From Pseudomonas fluorescens (GTDB lineage Bacteria > Pseudomonadota > Gammaproteobacteria > Pseudomonadales > Pseudomonadaceae): DNA of 64,000 bases. The DNA lies in the NCBI RefSeq assembly GCF_001648775.1, contig NZ_LVEJ01000024.1, positions 67,397 through 131,396 on the forward strand. Direction: 5' to 3'. Below are positions 26,154-35,243 of this stretch, in pieces. The stretch's first letter is position 1. The number at the start of each line of letters is the position of its first letter. The notes beneath the pieces are model-generated. The model did no database searches. It was not told where the DNA came from and saw only the letters and a program-made list of their open reading frames with translations. Both the position numbers and the translations under genes were made by a program.

Positions 26154-26951
26154 ATGAACGAAGCCAACAGTGGCCCCGGCCGAGTCACCCGCGAACAACG
26201 CGGTCAGTTGTTTTTGATCGGTCTGGATCGCGCCGGCAAACGCAACGCATTCGACAGTGCAATGCTGACGGACCTGGCATTGGCCATCGGCGAGTATGAG
26301 CGCAATGACGAACTGCGCTGCGCCGTGCTGTTCGCCCATGGCGAGCACTTCACTGCGGGTCTGGACTTGATGGAACTGACGCCAAAACTGGTGTCAGGCG
26401 CCTTCAAGTATCCTGAAGAAGGCATCGACCCATGGGGCGTTTCCAAACCACGCAGGCGTAAACCGGTGGTGGTTGCCATTGAAGGCATTTGCTGGACGGC
26501 AGGCATCGAATTGATGCTCAACGCCGACATCAGCATTGCCGCCACCAATGCCCGTTTCGCTCATCTGGAAGTGCTGCGCGGAATCTCACCCGCCGGCGGT
26601 TCCACCGTGCGCTTCACCCGTGCAGCGGGCTGGACCGCCGCCATGCGCTACATGCTCACCGGTGAAGAGTTCAATGCCACTGCCGCCCTGCACATGCGCC
26701 TGCTGACCGAAGTAGTCGAGCCCGGTCAGACACTGCCTCGCGCCATCGAGTACGCCGAGCGCATCGCCAAAGCTGCACCGCTGGCGATTCAGGCGACATT
26801 GCAATCGGCGTTTCTGGCGCAGGACCAGGGAGACGATGCGGCATTGTCGAAGCTTGATGAACAACTGCTGGCCCTGATCAAAACCGAGGATGTCCGCGAG
26901 GGCGTCATGGCGATGATGCAGAAGCGCGAACCGCAGTTCAAAGGCCGCTGA
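26154..26951 (+). CDS. Enoyl-CoA hydratase/isomerase (crotonase) family protein
   Basis: A 265-residue crotonase-fold protein. The first oxyanion segment is FAHGEHFTAGLDLMEL (about 60-75) and the second is AIEGICWTAGIELMLNADISIAA (about 105-127), followed by FAHLEVLRGISPAGGSTVRFTRAAG. The family acts on acyl-CoA esters as hydratase, isomerase or hydrolase; which one is not readable. It is followed 31 bp later by an alpha/beta hydrolase in the same direction, and both are divergent from a TetR gene. Confidence 0.85.
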   Translation: MNEANSGPGRVTREQRGQLFLIGLDRAGKRNAFDSAMLTDLALAIGEYERNDELRCAVLFAHGEHFTAGLDLMELTPKLVSGAFKYPEEGIDPWGVSKPRRRKPVVVAIEGICWTAGIELMLNADISIAATNARFAHLEVLRGISPAGGSTVRFTRAAGWTAAMRYMLTGEEFNATAALHMRLLTEVVEPGQTLPRAIEYAERIAKAAPLAIQATLQSAFLAQDQGDDAALSKLDEQLLALIKTEDVREGVMAMMQKREPQFKGR

Positions 26952-26982
26952 AGGCTTTGCTCAACTCACTCGGAACAATTTC

Positions 26983-27876
26983 ATGAACACCATGGCCGCA
27001 GCCTTTGCCGAATCGATCCAGAGACAGGACATCGCCCTCATTGCCCGCGATGGTTATCCGTTGTCAGCCAAGCGCTACAGCGCGGCGGGCGCGGTCAAAG
27101 GCAACCTGATCATGGCCGGCGCCACCGGGGTGCAACAGCGCTTTTATCGGCGTTTTGCCGAGCACGCGGCGCGCCAGGGCTTTCACGTGCTGACCCTCGA
27201 TTACCGGGGCATCGGTGAGTCGAAACCGGCTTCCCTCAAAGGCTTTGAGATGTCTTATCTGGATTGGGCTTATCAGGATCTGGCGGCGGCAGTGGATCTG
27301 CTAAGCCAGGAAGCGTTGCCGTTGTATTGGGTCGGCCATTCGTTTGGTGGTCACGCGATTGGTCTGTTGCCCAATCACCACGCCCTGACGGCTTGCTACA
27401 CCTTGGGCAGTGGTGCGGGATGGAGCGGCTGGATGTCCAGAGCCGAGGCCTGGAAAATCCGTCTGATGTGGACGTTTGTGCTGCCGGTGATTGTCGCCCG
27501 CAAAGGCTACATGGCCTGGAGCATGCTGGGCATGGGCGATGATTTGCCGCTGGGCGTTTATAACGACTGGAAACGCTGGTGCAAATTACCCCACTACTAC
27601 TTCGACGACCCCGAGATGAGCCATCTGCAAGCGCTCTACGGCGAGGTCACAACGCCATGCGTTTTCGCCACGTCGGTCGATGATCCGTGGGCGCCGCCGC
27701 GTTCGCGCGATGCGTTTGTCAAAGCCATGGTGAATGCACCGCTGACATTGCTGGATCTGCAGCCGCCACTGGGCAGCAAACCGTACGGGCACATGGGTTA
27801 CTTCCGCGAAAGCGCACAGCCGTTGTGGGATGAGGTGCTTGATTGGCTGCAAAGCGCCCCTGCACGCACCCCATAA
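26983..27876 (+). CDS. Alpha/beta hydrolase
   Basis: A 297-residue hydrolase. The nucleophile is the Ser in WVGHSFGGHAIG (about residue 123), the N-terminal strand is GNLIMAGATGVQQRFYRRF and the acid is in ATSVDDPWAPP. It resembles the YheT/serine aminopeptidase S33-like group. No signal peptide. Co-directional with the crotonase gene, so the two probably act together. Substrate unknown. Confidence 0.8.
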   Translation: MNTMAAAFAESIQRQDIALIARDGYPLSAKRYSAAGAVKGNLIMAGATGVQQRFYRRFAEHAARQGFHVLTLDYRGIGESKPASLKGFEMSYLDWAYQDLAAAVDLLSQEALPLYWVGHSFGGHAIGLLPNHHALTACYTLGSGAGWSGWMSRAEAWKIRLMWTFVLPVIVARKGYMAWSMLGMGDDLPLGVYNDWKRWCKLPHYYFDDPEMSHLQALYGEVTTPCVFATSVDDPWAPPRSRDAFVKAMVNAPLTLLDLQPPLGSKPYGHMGYFRESAQPLWDEVLDWLQSAPARTP

Positions 27877-27890
27877 CCTGAGCTGCTGCA

Positions 27891-27940
27891 GGCTGCGATC
27901 TTTTGATCTTGCTTCAAAACAAGATCAAAAGATCGCAGCC
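27891..27940. repeat. GATCGCAGC-type hairpin repeat
   Basis: A 21-bp perfect inverted repeat beginning GGCTGCGATCTTTTGATC, with an 8-base loop, lies after the hydrolase gene. It is a common Pseudomonas intergenic repeat and may work as a terminator or RNA-stabilising element. A half copy starts the window. Confidence 0.85.
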
Positions 27941-27978
27941 TCGCTTCACTCGACAGCTCCTACAGGAGTGCATTCCAA

Positions 27979-28070
27979 CTGTGGGAGCGAGCCTGCTCGC
28001 GAATGCGGTGTGTCATTCAACGTTGAGGTTGACTGACACGGCCTCTTCGCGAGCAAGCTCGCTCCCACAG
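27979..28070. repeat. REPIN
   Basis: Inverted arms CTGTGGGAGCGAGCCTGCTC and GAGCAAGCTCGCTCCCACAG, directly beside the hairpin repeat at 27891 and just beyond the end of the convergent map gene. Confidence 0.9.
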
Positions 28071-28083
28071 AGGGTTATGGTGT

Positions 28084-28875
28084 TTAGGTGATCGGGGAAT
28101 AGCCTTCGATTTCGTCCGGCCACGCCGTGAGGATTTCGAAGCCCGTCTCCGTCACCGCCACCATATGCTCCCACTGCGCCGACAACGAGCCATCCTTGGT
28201 CAGCACCGTCCAGCCATCGGGCATGTTCTTCACATGACGCTTACCGGCATTAAGCATCGGCTCCACGGTAAAAATCATCCCGGCCTTGAGCTTCATGCCC
28301 TGATTGGGAAAGCCGTAATGCAGAATCTGCGGCTCATCGTGATAAACCTTGCCGATCCCGTGTCCGCAATACTCGCGCACGACGCTGAAGCCTTCCTTTT
28401 CCGCCAACGTCTGGATCGCGTGGCCGATATCGCCCAAGGTGGCGCCCGGCTTGACCACGCGAATCCCCGCGCACATGGCGTCATAGGTAGTCTTGATCAG
28501 ATGCTGCGCCTCGGGTGTTGCCTCACCGACCACGTACATGCGGCTGGTGTCGCCGAACCAGCCGTCCTTGATCACCGCGATATCGAGATTGACGATATCG
28601 CCATCCTTCAGCGGCGTGCCCGACGGGATCCCGTGACACACCACGTCATTGACCGAGGCGCAGACGGTTTTCGGAAAGCCGTGATAGCCGACGTTGGCCG
28701 GCACGGCTTTCTGCACGTTGACGATGTAGTCGTTGCACAGTTGATCGAGCTGATCAGTGGTGACGCCCGCCTTAACGTGCGGCACCAGCATCGCCAGCAC
28801 TTCAGCGGCGAGTTTGCCGGCAGCGCGCGATTGGGCGATGTCGGCCGGGGTGTTGATCTTGATCTGGTTTCTCAT
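28084..28875 (-). CDS. map: Methionine aminopeptidase, type I
   Basis: A 263-residue metalloprotease that removes N-terminal Met. The pita-bread residues are visible: His in VVCHGIPSG, the two Asp in VNLDIAVIKDGWFGDTSRM, His in CGHGIGKVYHDEP, and the Glu in FTVEPML and AQWEHM. The start MRNQIKINTP at 28875 overlaps the stop of the ParD-like gene (ATGA), so translation is coupled. Pseudomonads usually have the essential map beside rpsB, so this is probably a second copy. Its pairing with a ParD-like gene suggests a regulated or stress-related role (inference). Confidence 0.9.
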   Translation of the reverse strand: MRNQIKINTPADIAQSRAAGKLAAEVLAMLVPHVKAGVTTDQLDQLCNDYIVNVQKAVPANVGYHGFPKTVCASVNDVVCHGIPSGTPLKDGDIVNLDIAVIKDGWFGDTSRMYVVGEATPEAQHLIKTTYDAMCAGIRVVKPGATLGDIGHAIQTLAEKEGFSVVREYCGHGIGKVYHDEPQILHYGFPNQGMKLKAGMIFTVEPMLNAGKRHVKNMPDGWTVLTKDGSLSAQWEHMVAVTETGFEILTAWPDEIEGYSPIT

Positions 28876-29099
28876 GCGCTGACGGCTTCCTGAGTCAGTT
28901 GTTGCAGATCCAGCCCGCCGTTCTGTTCGGCGCGGATCAGCAAGCGGCAAATGGCGCTGTGGTCGAGGTTGGGGTGCAGTTCGGCGAGCATGCCGATGCG
29001 CATCCAGTGCTCGGCCTGCGCGTTTATCGAGCGGCTGAGCGCGTTGCTGGAGATACGCAGATTCTCGTGCATGTCCTCTGAAATCTTTACGATGCCCAT
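28872..29099 (-). CDS. ParD-like protein (antitoxin-like RHH family)
   Basis: A 75-residue protein. MGIVKISEDMHENLRISSNALSRSINAQAEHWMRIGMLAEL matches the ParD-like family: a ribbon-helix-helix DNA-binding segment with the SRSINAQAEHW helix. No RelE/ParE toxin gene adjoins it; the coupled downstream gene is a methionine aminopeptidase. A pair of GTATAT repeats spaced one helical turn apart lies just upstream (29120) and could be its own operator. Confidence 0.8.
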   Translation of the reverse strand: MGIVKISEDMHENLRISSNALSRSINAQAEHWMRIGMLAELHPNLDHSAICRLLIRAEQNGGLDLQQLTQEAVSA

Positions 29100-29119
29100 A
29101 TATGAATCCGATACGATGT

Positions 29120-29136
29120 GTATATGGAACGTATAT
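29120..29136. promoter_or_regulatory. Possible ParD-like operator
   Basis: Two direct GTATAT hexamers begin at 29120 and 29131, an 11-bp period, ending 21 bp upstream of the ParD-like start. RHH proteins bind such short direct repeats in tandem. Confidence 0.4.
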
Positions 29137-29163
29137 TAGCCAAGCCTTAAGCGAAATTGCAAA

Positions 29164-30021
29164 TCAACTCAGCGCCGCATCGAAAAACGATGAGATAAGC
29201 CGACTGGAACGCCGTTCGGCCAGGCAGTACAGATAAGTCTCGGTAAAGAGTTCTTCGCCATCGATTCTGATCGTGCGGATTTTTGGATCGGCAATGAACT
29301 CCGCTTCCGACACCACACCCAATCCCAACCCGCGCACCACCGCTTCCCGCAACGCCTCTCGACTGCCGATTTCCATGGCGATACGCGGTTTCACCTGCGC
29401 CGCATTCAGCGCCTGTTCCAGCACCAGCCGCGTGGTCGAGCCGGGTTCGCGTTGCAGCAGCCGCTGCCCTTCCAGTTCTTCCAGGCGCACGCTGCCACGA
29501 TTGGCCAGCGGATGCTCATGATGGGCAAACAAGATGATCGCGTGCCGCGCATAACGCACCGAACACAACGCCGGATCATCCTGACGCCCGGCCAACACCG
29601 CGATATCGGTCACATAGTTTTCCAGATCCGACAACACCTGCGCCGAGTTACCCACACGAATCGACACATCGATATTCGGATGCTGTTGCAGATAACTGTC
29701 GACCATCTCGATCACATGAAACGGCCCCACCGCACCGACCTTGAGCTGGCCGCTGTCGAGCCGCCCGGAATCGCGCAGCAAGTTGTGCGCCTCCAACTCC
29801 AACAAGGCAATCCGTTGCGCGATCGGCAGCAATTGCCGTCCCACATCCGACAACTCGATGCGCCGCCCACGGCGATGGAACAGCTCAACATTGTGCTGAC
29901 GTTCCAAGGCCTGCACCTGAGTGGTCAGGGTCGGTTGGCTCAATCCCGACGCCCGCGCCCCGGCACTGAAACTGCCGTGGCGGGCGACAGCGAGAAAGGC
30001 CCGTAGTTTGGCGCTCGACAT
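29164..30021 (-). CDS. LysR family regulator of the phosphonate cluster
   Basis: A 285-residue LTTR. The N-terminal HTH (MSSAKLRAFLAVARHGSFSAGARASGLSQPTLTTQVQALE) is followed by a ligand domain (about 90-285). It is divergent from phnD with a 109-bp intergenic region, the usual position for the regulator of the transporter operon, and probably responds to a phosphonate or its aldehyde. Confidence 0.85.
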   Translation of the reverse strand: MSSAKLRAFLAVARHGSFSAGARASGLSQPTLTTQVQALERQHNVELFHRRGRRIELSDVGRQLLPIAQRIALLELEAHNLLRDSGRLDSGQLKVGAVGPFHVIEMVDSYLQQHPNIDVSIRVGNSAQVLSDLENYVTDIAVLAGRQDDPALCSVRYARHAIILFAHHEHPLANRGSVRLEELEGQRLLQREPGSTTRLVLEQALNAAQVKPRIAMEIGSREALREAVVRGLGLGVVSEAEFIADPKIRTIRIDGEELFTETYLYCLAERRSSRLISSFFDAALS

Positions 30022-30076
30022 CCATAGACTCCATCAATAGTTAGCTACGGTTTCGCATATTGAATTGATTGAATGA

Positions 30077-30090
30077 CTGTCACGTGACAG
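30077..30090. promoter_or_regulatory. CTGTCACGTGACAG palindrome upstream of phnD
   Basis: A perfect 14-bp palindrome in the LysR-phnD divergent promoter. Each arm, CTGTCAC, resembles a PHO-box half-site (CTGTCAT). The arms are inverted and abutting rather than direct with 4-bp spacing, so it may instead be a LysR or other operator. Confidence 0.4.
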
Positions 30091-30130
30091 ACCTAGCCTG
30101 TGGCAACTCCCAACCACACCGTGGAATGCC

Positions 30131-30997
30131 ATGAAAACAATCAAACAGTTTCTGCGTGTCGCCAGCCTCACCGTTATTGCCTTGGGCGCCAGCCAGGTCT
30201 GGGCCAAAGACAAACTGACCATTGGCCTGATCCCCTCCGAAGACTCCCAGGCGATGATCGAATCGAGCAAACAAGTGCTCGACGATCTGCAAGCCAAAAT
30301 CGGCATGCCAGTGGTGCCGTTCGTGGCCACCGATTACAACGGCATCATCGAAGCGCTGCGCTCGGGCAAACTCGACGTCGCCTACCTCGGGCCGTTCTCT
30401 TACGTGCTAGCGACCTCGGTGGCGGACGTCGAAGCGTTCTCCGTGGCGGTGACCAAGAAGACCGGCCAGAGCGCTTACAAAAGCGTGATTCTGGCACGCA
30501 AGGACAGCGGCATTCACTCGCTGGCCGACCTCAAGGGTCATACATTCGCATTCGTTGACCCAAGCTCGGCGTCCGGTCATCTGTTCCCGAAAGCAGGACT
30601 GGAGCAGGCCGGGTTTGTGCCGGACACTTTGTTCAAACGCGTGATTTTCTCTGGCTCCCACGACGCCAGCATCCTCGCGGTGGAGAACAAGAAAGTAGAC
30701 GCCGCCGCCGTGGCTGACCGCATCTTCGCCAGCGCTGTGGCCAAGGGTGTGGTGAAGCAGGATGACTTCGAAATCGTCTGGAGTTCCAAGCCGATCCCCG
30801 AATCGCCGATGGTCTGGCGCAAGGCACTCGACCCGGAGTTGAAGAAGAAAATCGCCGCCGCACTGGCTTCGATCAAGGACGTGCCGTGGGGTGATCAGGG
30901 CGTGCTAAATGGCTTCCAGCCGACCACCGACGCGTCGTATGACGTGGTGCGCGAAACCGCCAAGGTGCTCGATCTCGATTTGCGGAGCATGAAATGA
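30131..30997 (+). CDS. phnD: Phosphonate ABC transporter substrate-binding protein
   Basis: A 288-residue periplasmic protein with a signal peptide to about residue 25 (SQVWA-KD). KLTIGLIPSEDSQAMIESSK and FVATDYNGIIEALRSGKLDVAYLGPFSYVLA are hallmark PhnD segments (family TIGR01098). It binds 2-aminoethylphosphonate or another alkylphosphonate. Its stop overlaps the phnC start (ATGA at 30994). Confidence 0.92.
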   Translation: MKTIKQFLRVASLTVIALGASQVWAKDKLTIGLIPSEDSQAMIESSKQVLDDLQAKIGMPVVPFVATDYNGIIEALRSGKLDVAYLGPFSYVLATSVADVEAFSVAVTKKTGQSAYKSVILARKDSGIHSLADLKGHTFAFVDPSSASGHLFPKAGLEQAGFVPDTLFKRVIFSGSHDASILAVENKKVDAAAVADRIFASAVAKGVVKQDDFEIVWSSKPIPESPMVWRKALDPELKKKIAAALASIKDVPWGDQGVLNGFQPTTDASYDVVRETAKVLDLDLRSMK

Positions 30998-31785
30998 TCA
31001 GCATCCGCCAACTGACCAAACACTACGGCAGCAATCCGGTATTGCGCGGCATCGACCTTGACGTCGCTGCGGGCGAATTCGTCGTGGTGCTCGGTCAGTC
31101 CGGCGCCGGCAAATCGACCTTGCTGCGCTGCATCAATCGCCTGGCACAGGCCGACAGCGGCACATTGACCGTGGCTGGTATCGATGCCCTCGCCTGCCCT
31201 GACACCAGCGTTTTACGCCGTGAAGTGGCGATGATTTTTCAGCACCACAACGTCGTGCCGCGCCTGAGCGTGTTGAAGAATGTGCTGACCGGGCGTCTCG
31301 GTTCCGTCGGCACCCTCGCCTCGATTCTGCAACTGTTTCGCCGTGACGATGTGGCGCTGGCAATGCAATGCCTGGAACGCGTCGAACTGGCACACAAGGC
31401 CGGTGAGCGCACCGATTCATTGTCTGGCGGACAGAAGCAGCGCGTCGGTATCGCCCGCGCCTTGGCGCAACGACCGCAGGTAATTCTGGCCGATGAACCG
31501 ATCGCCAGCCTCGATCCGAAAACCGCGCGACTGGTGTTGCAGTACCTGCGCGATGCCACCCGCGAATTGGGCATCACCGTGCTGTGCAATCTGCATCAAG
31601 TCGAATATGCCCGCGAGTTCGGCGACCGCGTGGTCGGCCTCGCTCACGGCAGTCTGGTGTTCGATGGCAAAGCGTCGAGCATGACCGACGCCGATCTGGC
31701 GCGAATCTATCCCGGGCAATCGGCAGAACACTCCGCTGACGTCCCGGCGCCCACCCTGTCCTACCGCGCCGCCTCGAGGGCCTGA
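30994..31785 (+). CDS. phnC: Phosphonate ABC transporter ATP-binding protein
   Basis: A 263-residue ATPase. Walker A is GQSGAGKST, the Q-loop is in MIFQHHNVVPRLSV, the signature is LSGGQKQRVGIARAL, Walker B is VILADEPIASLD and the H-loop is CNLHQVEYA. It has the PhnC-specific insertion LTGRLGSVGTLASILQLFRR. Coupled to phnD and 2 bp before phnE. Confidence 0.92.
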   Translation: MISIRQLTKHYGSNPVLRGIDLDVAAGEFVVVLGQSGAGKSTLLRCINRLAQADSGTLTVAGIDALACPDTSVLRREVAMIFQHHNVVPRLSVLKNVLTGRLGSVGTLASILQLFRRDDVALAMQCLERVELAHKAGERTDSLSGGQKQRVGIARALAQRPQVILADEPIASLDPKTARLVLQYLRDATRELGITVLCNLHQVEYAREFGDRVVGLAHGSLVFDGKASSMTDADLARIYPGQSAEHSADVPAPTLSYRAASRA

Positions 31786-31787
31786 GC

Positions 31788-32606
31788 ATGCAATCGCCAA
31801 ACTATCAGTGGGTCGGCGAGCGGCCCCGTGGCACACGCGGTTGGCTGACCACCGCCGGCATCGTCCTGATCGTGCTGTGGACGCTGAACTGGAGCGCGCA
31901 AGGTGCGCAACTCAGTCTCGGTGAACTGGCGGCGGGATTGCCGCAGATTGGTGACTTTCTCTCGCGCACCTTCCCGCCGGATCTGAGCATTCTTCCGCGT
32001 CTGGTCGCGCCAGCGGTGGAGACTTTGCAGATCGCCATTTGGGGAACCCTGCTCGGCGTGTTGCTGGCGATTCCGCTGTCGTTTCTCGCCGCGCGCAATC
32101 TGAGCCGCAATCGCTGGGTGTTTCACATCACCCGTCAGGGGCTGAATTTCACCCGCAGCATCAACGAACTGATCCTCGCGCTGATCTTCGTCTCGGCCGT
32201 TGGCCTCGGCCCGTTCCCCGGCGTCTTGGCGCTGGCGCTGCATGGCTTGGGCATGCTCGGCAAGTTCTTCGCCGAGAGCATCGAAGAGATCGACCAAGGC
32301 CCGATTGAAGCGCTGCAAGCGACCGGTGCACGACCGTTGCAGGTGATCGTGTTTGGCGTTCTGCCGCAGGTGATCACGGCGTGGATTGCGGTGATTTTGT
32401 ACCGCTTCGAAGTCAATCTGCGTTCGGCCACGGTGCTGGGAATGGTCGGCGCCGGCGGCTTGGGGTTCGAACTGGTGAGCAGCCTGAAGTTGTTCAAATA
32501 CCCGGAAACCGCGACCTGCATCATCGTCATCACCTTCATGGTGATCGTCGCCGACGCCCTCTCCAGTCGCCTGCGCGCGGCGATCCAGAGCGGCTCGGCA
32601 CACTGA
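31788..32606 (+). CDS. phnE: Phosphonate ABC transporter permease
   Basis: A 272-residue inner-membrane protein with five or six helices. The coupling loop is EEIDQGPIEALQATGARPLQVIVFGVLPQV. It completes the PhnDCE importer. Confidence 0.9.
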   Translation: MQSPNYQWVGERPRGTRGWLTTAGIVLIVLWTLNWSAQGAQLSLGELAAGLPQIGDFLSRTFPPDLSILPRLVAPAVETLQIAIWGTLLGVLLAIPLSFLAARNLSRNRWVFHITRQGLNFTRSINELILALIFVSAVGLGPFPGVLALALHGLGMLGKFFAESIEEIDQGPIEALQATGARPLQVIVFGVLPQVITAWIAVILYRFEVNLRSATVLGMVGAGGLGFELVSSLKLFKYPETATCIIVITFMVIVADALSSRLRAAIQSGSAH

Positions 32607-32716
32607 CGTCGAGCGGCTATCGGCTGAGCCGATTCAAACCTGCGAATTATCGATTTGAGCCGTTGTCGATGGGCGCTGAGTATGGCGCCACACGACAACA
32701 ACAATAAGGATCCACC

Positions 32717-33808
32717 ATGACTGCCCGCTTCCAGAACCCAGTTGATACCCGTTTCGGCTGGGGCAGCCTGCAAGACCTCGTTGCCATTACCGACCAGCAA
32801 ACCGTGGCCCTCGTCACCTTCCCTGAGGCCCGTGGGCTGGGGCTGCTCGATCGCCTGCAAGCGTTGCTGGGTGAGCGTCTGGTCTACGTGTTCGAAGACG
32901 TTCAACCCAACCCGGACGTCGCTCACCTGCGCAGCACTTATGAACATTTCTGGCAGCACGCCGCTGCTTGCGACGTGGTGCTCGCAGTCGGTGGCGGCAG
33001 CGCCATCGACACCGCCAAAGCGTTGATCGTCGGCACCGAGTCCGGGCATTTCGATGAGTTGTTGACGCTGCTGGCGAGCGGCAAACCGTTCACCCCGGCC
33101 CGTTGCAAACAACTGATCGCCGCGCCGACCACCGCCGGCACCGGCAGCGAAGTCACCCCGTGGGCGACGATCTGGGACAGCGCCAGCCAGAAGAAATACT
33201 CGCTGCATCTGGATTGCACCTGGCCGCGCGTGGCGATCATCGACCCGCAACTGATGCTCACCGTGCCGGCCAGCGTCACCGTATCCACCGGGCTCGATGC
33301 GTTGTCCCACGCGCTGGAAGCGATCTGGAACGTCAACGCCAATCCGGTCTCCGACACTTTCGCCATTTCTGCGATTGAAGACATTCTCGAATGCCTGCCG
33401 CATCTGCAAAAAGATCTGTCGAGCCAAGAGTTGCGCACGCGCATGGCACTGGCCGCACTCAAGGCCGGGCTGGCGTTTTCCAACACCAAAACCGCGCTGG
33501 CCCATTCGATTTCCTACGAGATGACCCTGCGCCACGGCTTGCCCCACGGCATCGCCTGCTCCTTCACCCTGCCGTTGGTATTGGGTTTGGCCTGGGGTCA
33601 CGACGCCACTCGCGACCGTACCTTGCAACGGGTGTTCGGCGCGGACCTGGGCAAAGCACAACAGCAGTTGCGCGAGTTCCTCCACCGCCTCGGGGTGAAG
33701 ACCGAGTTCGCCGATTACGGCGTCTCGGCCAAGGATGCCGAAGCCATCATCCACCTCGCGATGCAGGGCGCGCGCGGCAAGAACTTCATTGGTTCACAAG
33801 CCGCCTGA
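32717..33808 (+). CDS. Phosphonate-associated iron-containing alcohol dehydrogenase
   Basis: A 363-residue group III alcohol dehydrogenase. NAD binding is in VVLAVGGGSAIDTAKAL and APTTAGTGSEVT. Metal ligands are in GLDALSHALEAIW (Asp, His) and the conserved His in LRHGLPHGIACSF. This subgroup is recognised next to phosphonate genes (TIGR03405, from memory). In this cluster it could oxidise 2-hydroxyethylphosphonate to phosphonoacetaldehyde for PhnX, or reduce the acetaldehyde PhnX releases. The leader carries ACAACAATAAGGA, as does the next gene. Confidence 0.8.
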   Translation: MTARFQNPVDTRFGWGSLQDLVAITDQQTVALVTFPEARGLGLLDRLQALLGERLVYVFEDVQPNPDVAHLRSTYEHFWQHAAACDVVLAVGGGSAIDTAKALIVGTESGHFDELLTLLASGKPFTPARCKQLIAAPTTAGTGSEVTPWATIWDSASQKKYSLHLDCTWPRVAIIDPQLMLTVPASVTVSTGLDALSHALEAIWNVNANPVSDTFAISAIEDILECLPHLQKDLSSQELRTRMALAALKAGLAFSNTKTALAHSISYEMTLRHGLPHGIACSFTLPLVLGLAWGHDATRDRTLQRVFGADLGKAQQQLREFLHRLGVKTEFADYGVSAKDAEAIIHLAMQGARGKNFIGSQAA

Positions 33809-33937
33809 CGCCTGATAAAACCCGAGTAACTCAAGCACCGCCAGCGGCATGCAGCCGCGGTGATTTCCTGCCGCACCGAAAAAGAGTGCACCCGCCAACG
33901 ACACCCGGCGGGAACCGACAACAATAAGGAAAAGATC

Positions 33938-35233
33938 ATGAATCGTGCCGAAACAATGCCTGGTCTCGCCGTCCGTTCTGCCTCGTTCCGGGTCGCGCAG
34001 TGGCGCATGCTGCTGGCGGCGATGTTCTGTTACCTTTTTTTCTACACCGGTCGGCAGACCTTCGGTTTTGCCATTCCGGGGATTCAGGCCGAGTTCGGTT
34101 TGAGCAAGGAAACCCTCGGATGGGCGTCTGCTGCAATGCTGTGGGCCTACGCGATTGGTCAGGCAATCAACGGCAACCTCGCCGATAAGTTCGGTGGCCG
34201 GCGCATCATGACTCTCGGCGCAGTGCTGTCCTGCGCGGCGAACTGGGTGACCAGTTTTGCCGGCGGTTTCACCAGTCTGATCCTGCCGTGGGGCGTCAAC
34301 GGCTACTTTCAGGCACTGGGCTGGGCGCCGGGTGGGCGGCTGATTGCCAATTGGTGGGCGGCGGGTGAGCGCGGCAAGGTATACGGGTTCTATACCTTCG
34401 CCGCCGGGTGCGCGTCGATTCTGTCCTACGTCACCTCTATCGTCGTGCTTGAAGTGCTGCAACTGGAATGGCGCTGGATCTTCCGTTTACCGGTGCTGTT
34501 GATGCTCGCCGGCGGGATCATCTTCTATCTGGTGGCCCGCGAACGTCCGCAGGATCTGGGCTTCGAACCCGTCGGTGATACCGGCGTGGCCAACGCTGAC
34601 GACAAACATCAGGAAGCCGCCCATGGCGAAGTCGAGACCTCGGCGCAACGCTATAAAGCCGTGCTGAAGAATCCGCGCCTGCTGATCGCCGCTCTGTCAC
34701 TGGGCTTTCAGAATGCGGCGCGCTACGGCTTGATCGTCTGGGTGCCGGTGCACTTTCTCGGCGCTGACTGGAAAAGTGGTGACGGCATGATCGATCCGAA
34801 ATGGATCACCGTCGCCCTCCCCGTCGGCATGGCGGTTGGCGCATTGAGCAACGGCTGGGTATCGGACAAGTTGTTCGGCTCCAAGCGCTATCTGGCGATC
34901 ATGCTTTATATGTTCCTCGGCGCCGCCACCAGCCTGTGGATGTGGAGCCTGCCGCCGCACAGTGTGATCGGCCTGGTCGCGCTGTTCCTTTGCGGCTTCT
35001 TCGTCTACGGCCCGGCCTCGAGTTTCTGGGCGCTGTGCCCGGATCTGGTCGGCGCCAAACGCGCCGGTACGGCGACCGGGATCATGAACTTTTCGTCCTA
35101 CCTGTTCGCCGGCCTGGCTGAGCCGATGATTGGTCGTTTGCTTGACACCACGGCAAATACGTCTCTGATCTTCATAGTGGTCACCAGCGCCTGCCTGTGC
35201 AGTGCGGCAGTGGCCTTGTTCATTCGACGCTGA
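33938..35233 (+). CDS. MFS transporter (organophosphate/phosphonate type)
   Basis: A 431-residue permease with 12 helices. YLFFYTGRQTFGFAIPGIQ at TM1 and GYFQALGWAPGGRLIANWW resemble the OPA group (GlpT/UhpT-like phosphate-ester antiporters). With phn genes on both sides it probably carries a phosphonate or its organic product, a second route beside PhnDCE. The start at 33938 follows AAGGA; the same ACAACAATAAGGA leader precedes the alcohol dehydrogenase gene. Confidence 0.8.
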   Translation: MNRAETMPGLAVRSASFRVAQWRMLLAAMFCYLFFYTGRQTFGFAIPGIQAEFGLSKETLGWASAAMLWAYAIGQAINGNLADKFGGRRIMTLGAVLSCAANWVTSFAGGFTSLILPWGVNGYFQALGWAPGGRLIANWWAAGERGKVYGFYTFAAGCASILSYVTSIVVLEVLQLEWRWIFRLPVLLMLAGGIIFYLVARERPQDLGFEPVGDTGVANADDKHQEAAHGEVETSAQRYKAVLKNPRLLIAALSLGFQNAARYGLIVWVPVHFLGADWKSGDGMIDPKWITVALPVGMAVGALSNGWVSDKLFGSKRYLAIMLYMFLGAATSLWMWSLPPHSVIGLVALFLCGFFVYGPASSFWALCPDLVGAKRAGTATGIMNFSSYLFAGLAEPMIGRLLDTTANTSLIFIVVTSACLCSAAVALFIRR

Positions 35234-35243
35234 CGGGGCTTGC

